NCBI GenBank assembly: GCA_944320815.1
Contig: CALUIZ010000011.1
Location: 30,757-94,756, forward strand
Length of the DNA: 64,000 nucleotides
Reading direction: 5' to 3'
Source: an uncultured Phocaeicola sp.
GTDB lineage: Bacteria > Bacteroidota > Bacteroidia > Bacteroidales > Bacteroidaceae
The notes under the pieces are model-generated. The model saw only the letters and a program-made list of their open reading frames with translations, did not search any database and was not told where the DNA came from. Positions 43,157 to 52,574 of this stretch are shown here, piece after piece. The position numbers and the translations under genes are program-made. Position 1 is the first letter of the stretch. The number at the start of each line of letters is the position of its first letter.

Positions 43157-44434
43157 TCAGTTAACTCTCCATTTCATGAACCATGTCTCGTTGAATGTCA
43201 GTCCGAGTTTGATCATGAAACGATTTTCCGAAAGCAGTCCCTTCACGGAAGGGGACACGCGCACATATTGGCCCGTGATGCTCAACACACTGTTGCGCTG
43301 ATACAGGTTCAGCGGAAGTCCGAATCCCGCGCTCACTCCGAATTCCTTCGGACCGTCCACCCATGCGCTGTGCGGATCAGTCGTCGGAGTTTTCAGATAC
43401 GGTGTGGAGTAGTATGCCCCGATTCTGTATTTGATTCTTGACAGGTAGCTTCTCCCGAACTCTTTAGGCATAAGTTCGGCGCCCAAGGCAATTTTCGAGC
43501 GGTTCATATATCTGTCGGTACGGTTGTCGCATTTCACTCCTTCCCATTTCTGGAGAGTGTAGTCGGCTTCTACCGTCAGGTTTTTCTTGTATTTCCATGC
43601 AAGTCCTCCTCCAAAGGTATGCGGAATCCCGTAAGAGTTCTCAGAAGAGCTTTGGTCGACCACTGAATAGGTGGAGCCGTTCGTCACTTGTGTGCCGCGG
43701 GTGTCTTTTGAGTTCAGCACATGCCCCATCGTATAGGCAATTCCTAAAGTCAGCGAATTGTTCTTGTCCAATTGCTGAGTGTACTGCAGACCGAAATTCG
43801 CGTTGTAACTGCTGACGCTTGTCTGATCGTATTTGATGTATTGGTCTCCTCCGTCGCTGGGGCTTGCCGTAGTCTGGTGGTTTATTTTGCCGTACAGGTA
43901 GGCAATGTTGGCACCGACCGATAGGTTGTCAACAATTTTGAATCCCAGTCCGCCGAATATCTGCTGAAGACCGCCGTCGCCGTAAAAATTATTGGTGTTT
44001 GTCACATCGCTTCCTTCAATCGCCTCTGTCCGGCTGAAGTTGTATCCCACCGTCGAGAACGGAATGTAGCCGATTGCCACTCCCACACGCGGATGAAGGC
44101 GGAACTGCATGGCCAGATAGTCGAAACTTCCGTTCTTCGCGTTCGACTTGTAGTTTCCTTCCTGGAAGTTTGAACTTTTCAATGTCATCCCCGTGTCAAA
44201 CATGAACGACAGCGAATCGACGGCCGTATATGATGCGGGATTCATCGGGTTGATATGCTGGTCCGTGCGCAGCGCATAGCCCACACCGCCCATTGCGGCA
44301 TTGTTCGCGAAAACTGGTTCGGACATGTCTCCCAGTCCGTAGCGGGTATAAGGGGAATTGGTGCTTGCTTGGGACCATGCGTCTGCGCATACGGCCAGGA
44401 ACAATGCACCAATGAATACTTTTTTATTTGACAT
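43157..44434 (-). CDS. Outer-membrane beta-barrel protein, FadL/OmpP1-like
   Basis: The 425-aa protein has signal peptide [22 protein letters not shown]. The mature region starts [14 protein letters not shown], a motif common to a Bacteroidetes outer-membrane family, then [12 protein letters not shown] and [11 protein letters not shown], as in OmpP1/FadL-type barrels. Many amphipathic strands follow, and the protein ends on an aromatic strand ([10 protein letters not shown]). Its start overlaps the coaX stop by 11 bases. Location in an operon with LptC and periplasmic chaperones suggests envelope biogenesis or lipid handling, but the substrate is unknown. Confidence 0.8.
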   Translation of the reverse strand: MSNKKVFIGALFLAVCADAWSQASTNSPYTRYGLGDMSEPVFANNAAMGGVGYALRTDQHINPMNPASYTAVDSLSFMFDTGMTLKSSNFQEGNYKSNAKNGSFDYLAMQFRLHPRVGVAIGYIPFSTVGYNFSRTEAIEGSDVTNTNNFYGDGGLQQIFGGLGFKIVDNLSVGANIAYLYGKINHQTTASPSDGGDQYIKYDQTSVSSYNANFGLQYTQQLDKNNSLTLGIAYTMGHVLNSKDTRGTQVTNGSTYSVVDQSSSENSYGIPHTFGGGLAWKYKKNLTVEADYTLQKWEGVKCDNRTDRYMNRSKIALGAELMPKEFGRSYLSRIKYRIGAYYSTPYLKTPTTDPHSAWVDGPKEFGVSAGFGLPLNLYQRNSVLSITGQYVRVSPSVKGLLSENRFMIKLGLTFNETWFMKWRVN

Positions 44435-45149
44435 TGTAATTCAAAATTCTGTTTAAACCTTTCAACACTAAAAATCTGTCTGCAAAGATGATACTTTTTA
44501 AGTTTGTATCAAAGGAAAATTTATCTCCTCCGGTTAAAAAAACCAAAAGGTCGGGATATTTCTCCTGCATGAGCCGGATGTATCCCGCTATCTCAAATTC
44601 CATTCCTTTGATGACTCCTGCGCGGATGGCGGTCTCCGTGTTATAGCCGAATTCAGGCACTTCCCCCCGCCGGTCGATGAGGGGGAGCTTGTCGCAGCAG
44701 GCGTTCAACGCCTTGAATCTCACATAAATTCCGGGAGAGATGTTCCCTCCCCAGTATCGGCCCTCCGCGTCGATGAATTCGTAGGTCAGTGCCGTTCCGG
44801 CATCGATGACGAGCAGGTTCTTTTTCGGGAGCAGGTAGTTGGCTCCTACCACTGCCGCGAGCCGGTCCATTCCCAATGTCTGGGGACTTTTATAGTTGTT
44901 CGTGATGGGGACAGGAGTCTTGCAGTTGAGTTCGAGAAGCTCAAAGTCAACCTCGGCCAGTTGCCGCCGGATGGTGTTGCTCAGTGTGATGACTGAGGCG
45001 ATGATTCCCCGTTCGATGGGATATTTGTGCCGCAGAATCTTCAGGCAGTCCAGCGAATGGTTTGATCCTCGCAGGATATCCACCATTTTGTCTCCGTCGA
45101 AAACCGCCAGTTTAGCGACCGTATTGCCGATGTCTATTATTAAGTTCAC
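44424..45149 (-). CDS. coaX: Type III pantothenate kinase
   Basis: I use a GTG start at 45149, so the protein opens [19 protein letters not shown], exactly where relatives begin (241 aa). The frame stays open further upstream but is not conserved there. ASKHA-fold motifs are present: DIGNT (phosphate 1), [14 protein letters not shown] and [16 protein letters not shown] (phosphate 2, adenosine). It phosphorylates pantothenate in the first step of CoA synthesis. It heads the minus-strand envelope operon. A TTACTTTG variant -7 motif lies about 30 bases upstream. Confidence 0.93.
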   Translation of the reverse strand: MNLIIDIGNTVAKLAVFDGDKMVDILRGSNHSLDCLKILRHKYPIERGIIASVITLSNTIRRQLAEVDFELLELNCKTPVPITNNYKSPQTLGMDRLAAVVGANYLLPKKNLLVIDAGTALTYEFIDAEGRYWGGNISPGIYVRFKALNACCDKLPLIDRRGEVPEFGYNTETAIRAGVIKGMEFEIAGYIRLMQEKYPDLLVFLTGGDKFSFDTNLKSIIFADRFLVLKGLNRILNYNVK

Positions 45150-45246
45150 CTTTGCGTTGTTTAAAATTCGGTGCAAAGTAACGCAAAAAATAAATACATT
45201 GGTCAACAAAAAACGATTAATTCTTCAGACTTATGAAATATCGGTG

Positions 45247-45254
45247 TATTTTTG
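45247..45254 (+). promoter_or_regulatory. Bacteroides -7 box for the DUF4105 gene
   Basis: TATTTTTG about 123 bases ahead of the likely start. The long leader contains a partly repeated GGAATAC-TTxGGTG motif of unknown meaning. Confidence 0.45.
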
Positions 45255-45376
45255 CACCGTGAAAAATACCCTGATGTTCTGGCTGGAATACCTTGGTGCT
45301 TCGGCCGGAATACTTCGGTGTTTTTACGGACGCATGGAAATGCTCCGTGGCAGTAATGTTGTTTTCAAAGCAAAAA

Positions 45377-46567
45377 ATGTATGGAATGAAGAAATACGGA
45401 TTACGCCTGTTTGTCGGGTTATGGATGCTGTGCGTGTGTTGCCTGTCTCAGGCGCAGCAGCCCCGCGACAGCATTCAGTTCAGTCTGGTCACGTGTGCGC
45501 CGGGAAGTGAAATCTACGCTCTGTTCGGACATACGGCCATCCGCTATCAGAACTTTTCGCGCGGCGAGGACGTGATGTTCAATTACGGCATGTTCAGCTT
45601 CAGTGCCCCGCATTTCGTTTATCGTTTCGTGAAAGGGGAGACCGACTACTGTCTAGGACTGACTCCCACCCGCTATTTTGAGGTGGAGTATGCCATGAGA
45701 GGATCTTCCGTGTGGCAGCAGGTGCTGAACCTGAGAGAAGACGAGAAATTCCGTCTGCTGGCTTTGCTGGAAGAGAATTGCCGTCCGGAGAATCGGGTGT
45801 ACCGCTACAACTATTTCTACGACAACTGCACCACCCGTGCGCGCGACCAGATTGAAAAGTGCATAGCAGGGAAAGTCGTTTATCCGGATGGCGTTCCCGG
45901 CAAGACATTCAGGAGCGTCGTCCATGAGTTTACGGCAGGCTCTCCGTGGGATGAGATGGGCATCGATTTCTGTCTTGGAGCGGAAGCCGACCGTCCGATA
46001 CCTGCCCGTTCCCAGATGTTCGCTCCTTTTTATATGAAGGCTTTCGCTTCGCGTGCCTATATAGAGGATGAAAACGGGAACCGACGTCCGTTGGTGTTGC
46101 GCGAAGAGAAGATTGTGGATGTGGATGCTGAACCGGCTCCCGCTTCCGCATTCACTCCGATGATGGCGGCTGTGGCCTTCCTCATGCTGAATGTGCTGGT
46201 CGGCTGGTGGCAATGGAAACGCCGCCGCATTTTCTGGGGGTGGGACATCCTTCTGTATGCCTGTCAGGGAATCGCCGGATGTGTCATCGCCTTCTTGTTT
46301 TTTGTGTCATCGCATCCTACCGTCGGCTCCAACTGGCTGCTCATTCTGTTCAACCCGATACCGTTGCTCTATCTTCCGGTGATGGTTTTTCGGACGATAA
46401 AGCAAAGGAAAGATGGCTATCATCTTGCAAATATGGTCTATTTAACACTTTTTATAGCCTTATTCCTGCTTTTGCCGCAAAAATTTAATTTAACAGTGTT
46501 ACCTTTGGCACTCGGTTTGCTGGTGAATGCTGTAAGCCATGTATTAGTATTGAAACATAAGGAATGA
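45377..46567 (+). CDS. DUF4105 (Lnb N-terminal periplasmic) membrane protein
   Basis: The product is 396 aa from the ATG at 45377 (another ATG three codons on). Signal peptide LRLFVGLWMLCVCCLSQAQ. The periplasmic domain has the DUF4105 signatures LVTCAPGSEIYALFGHTAIR, FNYGMFSF and YFYDNCTTRARD. Four or five membrane helices follow from about residue 260 (FTPMMAAVAFLMLNVLVGWW onward). The conserved His, Asn and Cys pattern suggests a papain-like or NlpC-like hydrolase fold acting on envelope material, but activity is unproven. It overlaps the next gene by 4 bases. Confidence 0.85.
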   Translation: MYGMKKYGLRLFVGLWMLCVCCLSQAQQPRDSIQFSLVTCAPGSEIYALFGHTAIRYQNFSRGEDVMFNYGMFSFSAPHFVYRFVKGETDYCLGLTPTRYFEVEYAMRGSSVWQQVLNLREDEKFRLLALLEENCRPENRVYRYNYFYDNCTTRARDQIEKCIAGKVVYPDGVPGKTFRSVVHEFTAGSPWDEMGIDFCLGAEADRPIPARSQMFAPFYMKAFASRAYIEDENGNRRPLVLREEKIVDVDAEPAPASAFTPMMAAVAFLMLNVLVGWWQWKRRRIFWGWDILLYACQGIAGCVIAFLFFVSSHPTVGSNWLLILFNPIPLLYLPVMVFRTIKQRKDGYHLANMVYLTLFIALFLLLPQKFNLTVLPLALGLLVNAVSHVLVLKHKE

Positions 46568-48159
46568 AAGAACGCATACTGACATCTCTACTGACTGTAT
46601 TTGTCATCACGGGGCTGCAGGCTCAGACGGCACCGGCTGCTCCACGGCTGGTGGTGGGACTGACCATTGACCAGTTGCGCACAGACTACATCGAGGCTTT
46701 TTCCGCGCTCTATGGAGAGCGGGGGTTCAAGCGTCTGTTCAAGGAAGGGCGCGTTTATGTGAACGCTGAATACGACTTCATCAATATCGACCGTTCGTCG
46801 GCCACCGCCGCTGTCTATACGGGCACTTCTCCTTATTATAATGGAATACCGGGCAACCGGTGGATGGACCGCGCTTCTCTGCGTCTGATGAAATCGGTTG
46901 ACGACCCGGCTTTCATGGGGGTCTATACTTCTGAAAGTTCTTCACCGCGTTTCCTGCAGGTGTCCACGCTTTCTGATGAACTGATGGTGGCAAGCCAGGG
47001 GGAGGCGGAGGTGTATTCCATCGCTCCTACGCGTGAGATGGCGATATTGGCGGCAGGACATGCGGCAAAGGGAGCCTTCTGGCTGAATGACATTACGGGG
47101 AAATGGGGCGGAAGTACCTATTATGGCAGCTTTCCCAAATGGGTGAGCGACTACAACGACCGTGACGGGCTGGATTTCCGCATCAACAGTATCGTGTGGC
47201 AGCCTTATCTTCCGGTTACGGCCTACAGATATGTCACTTCCGGGGCGAAGCAACTGGACTTCAAGCATGATTTCTCGGACGAGCGTTATGAAAAGTATAA
47301 AAGGTTCAAGACAAGTCCATATGTCAACGATGAAGTGAACCGGCTGGCGAAAGCTTGTTTCAACAGTACGGCCATCGGGATGGACAATGTTCCCGATCTT
47401 CTCATGTTGTCGTATTATGCCGGGAATTATGCGCATAAGCCGAATGCCGAGCTGTCGATGGAAATACAGGATGTGTATGTGCGTCTGGACAACAGCATCG
47501 GCGATCTGCTGGACTTGATCGACCGGAAGGTTGGTCTGAAGAACGCGCTGTTCTTCATCACGTCTACCGGTTATGCTGACCCGGATCCGGCGGATGCCCC
47601 TCAGTTCAAGATTCCGGGCGGCGAGTTCCATATCAAACGCTGTGCCGCATTGCTCAATATGTATCTGATGGCCATTTATGGTCCGGGACAATATGTGGAG
47701 ACTTATTATGACCGCCAGATTTATCTGAACCATAAGCTGATAGAAGACAAGAAGCTGAATCTTGTGGAGATGATGAGCCGTTCCGCTGAATTTGTCGTGC
47801 AGATGAGCGGGGTGCAGAACGCTTATACCGCCCAGCGTCTGCTGTTGGGTTCGTGGACACCGAAGATTGAAAAGATACGCAATACTTATAACCCGAGCCG
47901 TTCGGGCGACATCTATATAGAAGTGATGCCGGGGTGGACAGTCGTGAACGATGAAAGTTCTTCCGCTCATCAGACGAAGGTGGTGCGCGAAGCCTACAGC
48001 TCTTCTCCGCTTGTCTTCATGGGCTTTGGCGTAAAGCCCAAAGTGCTTTACACTCCGGTGAAAATTGCGGCCATTGTTCCCACACTGGCCCATTTCATGC
48101 GCATTCGGGCACCCAATGCCAGTTCTGTAGCCCCAATGACTGACATCTGTAAAGAATGA
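46564..48159 (+). CDS. Exported alkaline-phosphatase-fold protein lacking catalytic residues
   Basis: The 531-aa protein has signal peptide MKERILTSLLTVFVITGLQAQ. The fold is that of PafA-type alkaline phosphatases: RLVVGLTIDQLRTDYIEAF at the start of the core, VYTGTSPYYNGIPGNRW, and LSMEIQDVYVRLDNSIGDLL. Yet key positions differ. The nucleophile region aligned to T-x-P-x-H reads RSSAT. The Asp of the D-x-x-x-H pair is lost in AGNYAHK. The metal-binding DH of the ADHG motif is ST in FFITSTGYAD. I infer a non-catalytic periplasmic protein or one with changed chemistry. It overlaps the DUF4105 gene by 4 bases, so the two probably act together. Confidence 0.82.
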   Translation: MKERILTSLLTVFVITGLQAQTAPAAPRLVVGLTIDQLRTDYIEAFSALYGERGFKRLFKEGRVYVNAEYDFINIDRSSATAAVYTGTSPYYNGIPGNRWMDRASLRLMKSVDDPAFMGVYTSESSSPRFLQVSTLSDELMVASQGEAEVYSIAPTREMAILAAGHAAKGAFWLNDITGKWGGSTYYGSFPKWVSDYNDRDGLDFRINSIVWQPYLPVTAYRYVTSGAKQLDFKHDFSDERYEKYKRFKTSPYVNDEVNRLAKACFNSTAIGMDNVPDLLMLSYYAGNYAHKPNAELSMEIQDVYVRLDNSIGDLLDLIDRKVGLKNALFFITSTGYADPDPADAPQFKIPGGEFHIKRCAALLNMYLMAIYGPGQYVETYYDRQIYLNHKLIEDKKLNLVEMMSRSAEFVVQMSGVQNAYTAQRLLLGSWTPKIEKIRNTYNPSRSGDIYIEVMPGWTVVNDESSSAHQTKVVREAYSSSPLVFMGFGVKPKVLYTPVKIAAIVPTLAHFMRIRAPNASSVAPMTDICKE

Positions 48160-48193
48160 AGGGGATAAATATGCCCGTTAGCCGGCTTTTTAG

Positions 48194-48201
48194 TATCTTT
48201 G
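48194..48201 (+). promoter_or_regulatory. Bacteroides -7 box for secA
   Basis: TATCTTTG, 53 bases before the secA ATG. Confidence 0.5.
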
Positions 48202-48253
48202 CAGAGAAAAACGGAAATACTTTTTTTGATAATAATAAAAACAACAACATACA

Positions 48254-51200
48254 ATGGGATTCAATGAATTTATAAGCAAGCTGTTCGGAAACAAGGCAAC
48301 GCGTGACATGAAGGAGATTCAGCCGTGGGTTGAAAAGGTGAAGGCCGTTTATCCGGAAATCTCCAGCCTGAGCAATGACGAACTACGGGCGAAGACGGAA
48401 GAACTGAAGAAATACATCAAGGATTCTGCCGCAGAAGAAAACAAGAGAATCGAAGAGCTGAAGGCAACTATCGAGGAAACAGAGATTGAAAAACGTGAGG
48501 CTATCTTCTCGCAGATTGACAAGCTGGAGAAGGAGGTGCTGGACAAATATGAGACTGCGCTCAATGAGGTGCTTCCCACGGCTTTTGCCATCGTGAAGGA
48601 TACGGCGCGCCGTTTCGCTGAAAATGAGGAGATTGTGGTGACTGCCACTGATTTTGACCGTGAACTGGCGGCCAGAGGACATGATTTCCTTCGTATAGAG
48701 GATGACAAGGCTGTATGGAGGAATCATTGGCAGGCGGGTGGCAATGAAACCGTGTGGAATATGATTCATTACGATGTGCAGCTTTTCGGAGGTGTGGTTC
48801 TGCATCAGGGAAAGATTGCGGAAATGGCTACCGGTGAAGGTAAGACACTCGTCGCTACGCTCCCGGTTTTCCTGAATGCATTGACCGGCAACGGTGTGCA
48901 TGTGGTTACAGTCAACGACTATCTGGCCAAGCGTGACTCGGAATGGATGGGACCTCTCTATATGTTCCATGGCTTGAGCGTGGACTGCATCGACAAGCAT
49001 CAGCCTAATTCGGAGGCCCGCCGCAGAGCTTATATGGCTGACATCACTTTCGGAACGAACAATGAATTCGGCTTCGATTATTTGCGTGACAATATGGCAG
49101 TCTCTCCGAAAGACCTTGTGCAGCGCAAGCACAACTATGCCATTGTCGATGAGGTGGACTCAGTCCTGATTGATGATGCGCGTACTCCGCTGATTATTTC
49201 CGGCCCGGTGCCCAAAGGGGACCAGCAGTTGTTTGAGGTGCTCCGTCCTTTGGTTGAGCGTCTGGTGGAGGCGCAGCGCAAGCTTGCCACTCAGTATCTG
49301 GCTGATGCGAAGCGTCTGATCGCTTCTGACAAGAAGGAAGATCAGGAGGCCGGTTTCCTGGCATTGTTCCGCAGCCACAAGGCGTTGCCGAAGAACAAGC
49401 CGCTCATCAAATTCCTCAGTGAGGCAGGCATCAAGGCAGGCATGCTGAAGACGGAGGAAATCTATATGGAGCAGAACAACAAGCGTATGCCGGAAGCGGT
49501 GGAACCTCTGTACTTCGTCATCGATGAGAAGCTGAAGAGTGCCGACCTGACAGATAAAGGTATTGATCTGATTACGGGAAATTCGCAGGACCCGACACTG
49601 TTCGTGCTTCCTGATATTGCGGCTGAACTTTCTGAACTTGAAAACCAGAAAGACCTGACGGACGAGGAGAAACTGGCCAAGAAGGATGAACTTCTCACCA
49701 ATTATGCCATCAAGTCGGAACGTGTGCATACCATCAACCAGTTGCTGAAGGCTTATACGATGTTCGAGAAAGACACTGACTATGTGGTGATGGACGGGCA
49801 GGTAAAGATTGTTGACGAACAGACAGGACGTATCATGGAAGGCCGCCGTTGGAGCGACGGGCTGCACCAGGCTGTCGAGGCGAAGGAAGGTGTGAAGGTG
49901 GAAGCCGCCACGCAGACATTCGCTACGATTACGTTGCAGAACTATTTCCGTATGTATCACAAGCTGGCCGGTATGACGGGTACTGCAGAAACGGAAGCCG
50001 GTGAGTTCTGGGACATCTATAAGCTTGATGTGGTGGTAATCCCGACCAACCGTCCGATTGCACGCGTTGACATGAATGACCGTGTCTACAAGACCAAGCG
50101 TGAAAAGTATAAGGCTGTCATTGAGGAAATCGAGAAGATGGTTTCGGCAGGACGTCCGGTTCTGGTTGGTACCACTTCAGTGGAAATTTCAGAAATGTTG
50201 AGCAAGATGCTCGACATGCGCAAGATTCCTCACAATGTGTTGAATGCGAAACTGCATCAGAAGGAGGCTGAGATTGTGGCGAAGGCCGGGCAAAGTTCTA
50301 CAGTGACCATTGCCACCAATATGGCCGGTCGTGGTACGGATATTAAGCTGAGTCCGGAAGTGAAGGCTGCCGGAGGTCTGGCAATTATCGGTACGGAACG
50401 TCATGAATCGCGCCGTGTGGACCGTCAGTTGCGTGGTCGTGCCGGACGTCAGGGCGACCCGGGTTCTTCTGTGTTCTTCGTGTCATTGGAAGATGACCTG
50501 ATGCGCCTGTTCTCGTCCGACCGTATCGCTCATGTGATGGACAGAATGGGATTCAAGGAAGGCGAGATGATTGAGCATAGCATGATTTCTAAATCCATCG
50601 AGCGTGCCCAGAAGAAAGTGGAAGAAAACAACTTCGGTATCCGTAAGCGTCTGTTGGAATACGATGATGTGATGAACAAACAGCGTACGGTGGTTTACAC
50701 CAAGCGTCGTCATGCGCTGATGGGTGAACGTATCGGTATGGATATCGCCAACATGATTGAAGACCGGTGTTTCTATGCGGTGGAACAGCCAACTTTTGAA
50801 GATGCCCGCATGGAAATTTTCCATACATTAGCAATGGAGACTCCGTTCACGGAAGAAGAGTTCCGTACAAAGAAAAAAGATGATTTGGCGGAAACTGTAT
50901 TTGAAAATGCGATGGCTTTGTTTAAGCGCAAGATGGACCGTATGGCTCAGATTGCCAATCCGGTCATCAAACAGGTGTATGAGAATCAGGGGCATGTATA
51001 TGAAAACATTATGATTCCTGTCACCGATGGCAAACGCATGTATAATGTGGCGGTCAATCTGAAGGAGGCTTATGAGACCGAATCGAAGGCTATTGTAAAA
51101 TCTTTTGAAAAGGCTATCCTGCTTCACACAATAGATGATGCATGGAAGGAGAATCTGCGCGAACTGGACGAACTGAAGCATTCCGTACAGAATGCAAGTT

Positions 51201-51553
51201 ACGAGCAGAAGGATCCGCTGTTGATATTCAAACTGGAATCAGTGAATCTGTTTGACAACATGGTCAACAAGATCAACAACAATACGGTATCTGTTCTGAT
51301 GCGTGCACAGATTCCGGTGCAGGAACCCCAGCAGGTGCGTGAAGCTGCTCCTGAACCTCAGCGTCCCCGTCAACAGTATAAAGAGGAGAAACAGGATTTG
51401 ACAGATCCGAACCAGCAGGCCGCCGCTTCACGGGATACCCGTGAGCAGCCGAAGCAGCAACCTCATCGTGCGGAGAAGACAGTGGGACGCAACGATCCGT
51501 GTCCGTGTGGGAGTGGTTTGAAGTATAAGAACTGTCACGGGAAAAATCTCTGA
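48254..51553 (+). CDS. secA: Preprotein translocase ATPase SecA
   Basis: The 1,099-aa protein is longer than E. coli SecA (901), as usual in Bacteroidetes, owing to insertions after the N-terminus and in the nucleotide-binding region. Motifs: Walker A as [15 protein letters not shown]-type [14 protein letters not shown], the [18 protein letters not shown] preprotein region, [11 protein letters not shown], and [14 protein letters not shown]. The C-terminal zinc-binding tail CPCGSG...CH is intact. It drives secretory proteins through SecYEG using ATP. It has its own -7 box and a strong terminator downstream. Confidence 0.97.
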   Translation: MGFNEFISKLFGNKATRDMKEIQPWVEKVKAVYPEISSLSNDELRAKTEELKKYIKDSAAEENKRIEELKATIEETEIEKREAIFSQIDKLEKEVLDKYETALNEVLPTAFAIVKDTARRFAENEEIVVTATDFDRELAARGHDFLRIEDDKAVWRNHWQAGGNETVWNMIHYDVQLFGGVVLHQGKIAEMATGEGKTLVATLPVFLNALTGNGVHVVTVNDYLAKRDSEWMGPLYMFHGLSVDCIDKHQPNSEARRRAYMADITFGTNNEFGFDYLRDNMAVSPKDLVQRKHNYAIVDEVDSVLIDDARTPLIISGPVPKGDQQLFEVLRPLVERLVEAQRKLATQYLADAKRLIASDKKEDQEAGFLALFRSHKALPKNKPLIKFLSEAGIKAGMLKTEEIYMEQNNKRMPEAVEPLYFVIDEKLKSADLTDKGIDLITGNSQDPTLFVLPDIAAELSELENQKDLTDEEKLAKKDELLTNYAIKSERVHTINQLLKAYTMFEKDTDYVVMDGQVKIVDEQTGRIMEGRRWSDGLHQAVEAKEGVKVEAATQTFATITLQNYFRMYHKLAGMTGTAETEAGEFWDIYKLDVVVIPTNRPIARVDMNDRVYKTKREKYKAVIEEIEKMVSAGRPVLVGTTSVEISEMLSKMLDMRKIPHNVLNAKLHQKEAEIVAKAGQSSTVTIATNMAGRGTDIKLSPEVKAAGGLAIIGTERHESRRVDRQLRGRAGRQGDPGSSVFFVSLEDDLMRLFSSDRIAHVMDRMGFKEGEMIEHSMISKSIERAQKKVEENNFGIRKRLLEYDDVMNKQRTVVYTKRRHALMGERIGMDIANMIEDRCFYAVEQPTFEDARMEIFHTLAMETPFTEEEFRTKKKDDLAETVFENAMALFKRKMDRMAQIANPVIKQVYENQGHVYENIMIPVTDGKRMYNVAVNLKEAYETESKAIVKSFEKAILLHTIDDAWKENLRELDELKHSVQNASYEQKDPLLIFKLESVNLFDNMVNKINNNTVSVLMRAQIPVQEPQQVREAAPEPQRPRQQYKEEKQDLTDPNQQAAASRDTREQPKQQPHRAEKTVGRNDPCPCGSGLKYKNCHGKNL

Positions 51554-51580
51554 CATTTTTTTCGGAAGAAGGCAAAATAG

Positions 51581-51621
51581 AAATGCCGCTCTGGACTTTC
51601 AAGTCTGGGGCGGCATTTTTT
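51581..51621 (+). terminator. Terminator of secA
   Basis: AAATGCCGC and GGCGGCATTT form the stem (with weak pairs near the loop), followed by six Ts. The group II intron fragment begins 5 bases later. Confidence 0.85.
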
Positions 51622-51625
51622 CGTA

Positions 51626-51775
51626 GTATGCTCGGCATGAGTATTAGCTAACGGGTGCAAGTCCGTAACACGTCCGATAGCGGGAAGTGTATAGCCCAAG
51701 GCAAGGGTGTCCACCGTGAGTTGGAATCTGAAAGAAACTGGCGGCAAATATCTGGTCTGACGTACAGGAACTGAC
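51626..51775 (+). mobile_element. Truncated group II intron, 5' fragment
   Basis: About 150 bases resemble the 5' part of domain I of bacterial group II introns: an intron-like start GTATGCTCGGCATGAG, then AACGGGTGCAAGTCCGT, GTGTATAGCCCAAGGCAAGG, GTGTCCACCGTGAG with GGAATCTGAA, and GGCAAATATCTGGTCTGACG. The reverse transcriptase ORF, domains V and VI and the 3' end are missing. The fragment sits directly behind the secA terminator, the preferred target of group IIC introns. Identification is from remembered consensus, not a covariance search. Confidence 0.65.
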
Positions 51776-51799
51776 ACTGTTTTCCTTTTACTTGATTAC

Positions 51800-51836
51800 A
51801 AAAAGAAGAATCCCCACACGGCCCATGCGGGGATTC
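51800..51836 (-). terminator. Terminator of the integrase/DUF5053 mini-element
   Basis: On the minus strand GAATCCCC pairs with GGGGATTC (8 bp) around a 13-base loop, followed by TTCTTTTT. It is 20 bases after the DUF5053 stop. Confidence 0.8.
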
Positions 51837-51856
51837 GGTGTCAAAAACAACAGCTA

Positions 51857-52279
51857 TTAGCAACTAATAGACAGTGAGCCGATTCTGTTCCCGATTTCTT
51901 TCAATGCCTTGTTGAATATTTCTATTTCCTCTTTGTTCAGGGTATATACCTTGCCCCTTACCTTGTTTCCGTTGATGCGCTGGTAAAGCCATGATGCACT
52001 TTTCCCGAAATAATGTTTGGCTATGTATGAAAGCGGGAGGATGTCAAGCGAATCCCTGATCTGGTCGCGTATCCGGATTTCCTTTTCAATGGTGTCCATT
52101 GACGCGCTGATTTCTGCAAGTCCCTGTCTGAGAAGTTCCTCCAGTTCCTTCCGTTCCGTTTCGTTCAGTTCCGTATCCTGAAGTTCCGCAATTATGGCAT
52201 CAAATTTGCTCCTGCTTTCGGAATCTTCCTTTCCGACCGCAAGTTTCAGTTCGTTCAGCTTTTCGTTGAAATTGTCCAT
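51857..52279 (-). CDS. DUF5053 family protein
   Basis: The 140-aa protein has a long acidic coiled-coil N-terminus (residues 1-75, heptads of Leu and Glu around ETERKELEELLRQGLAEIS) and a C-terminal segment YIAKHYFGKSASWLYQRING with the look of a helix-turn-helix, then KVYTLNKEEIEIFNKALKEI. This matches DUF5053, found with Bacteroides integrases on small mobile elements. It may bind DNA as a dimer and regulate or aid recombination; this is inference. It is 40 bases behind the 53-aa gene. Confidence 0.75.
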   Translation of the reverse strand: MDNFNEKLNELKLAVGKEDSESRSKFDAIIAELQDTELNETERKELEELLRQGLAEISASMDTIEKEIRIRDQIRDSLDILPLSYIAKHYFGKSASWLYQRINGNKVRGKVYTLNKEEIEIFNKALKEIGNRIGSLSISC

Positions 52280-52319
52280 AGATGTATTTTTTAGTGCCCC
52301 TCATGAGAGGGGCATTGTT

Positions 52320-52481
52320 TCACTTTTTCATTTTCAGAAGATTGTTCAGCCGGTCAAGCAGGATGTTGATTTGTTTTTCGTAATCCTCTTTGGAAGGTTT
52401 TATCAGATTCTTGATCCTCTGGTAGTCCGCAATCATCTGTTTCACTTTCCTGATTTCCTTTTCAAGTTCTTCATCTGTCAT
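52320..52481 (-). CDS. Small hypothetical protein (53 aa)
   Basis: An ATG at 52481 opens a 53-codon frame reading MTDEELEKEIRKVKQMIADY and ending LLDRLNNLLKMKK. It is strongly helical and probably coiled-coil. It lies between the integrase and DUF5053 genes on the same strand with short gaps, which supports it as a real gene of the element. No family is recognised. Confidence 0.6.
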   Translation of the reverse strand: MTDEELEKEIRKVKQMIADYQRIKNLIKPSKEDYEKQINILLDRLNNLLKMKK

Positions 52482-52574
52482 CTTTTCTTTTTTAAGTTGT
52501 TAATATTCTGTTTGTTTTTGACATTGCAAATATGCATAATAAATATGTTATATGAAAGTGCCGGACGATTTTTT

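Noticed and set aside
44896..45510. A 204-codon plus-strand frame across the coaX/DUF4105 divergent region
   Set aside because: It overlaps coaX antisense and the DUF4105 start in another frame; no protein-like features.
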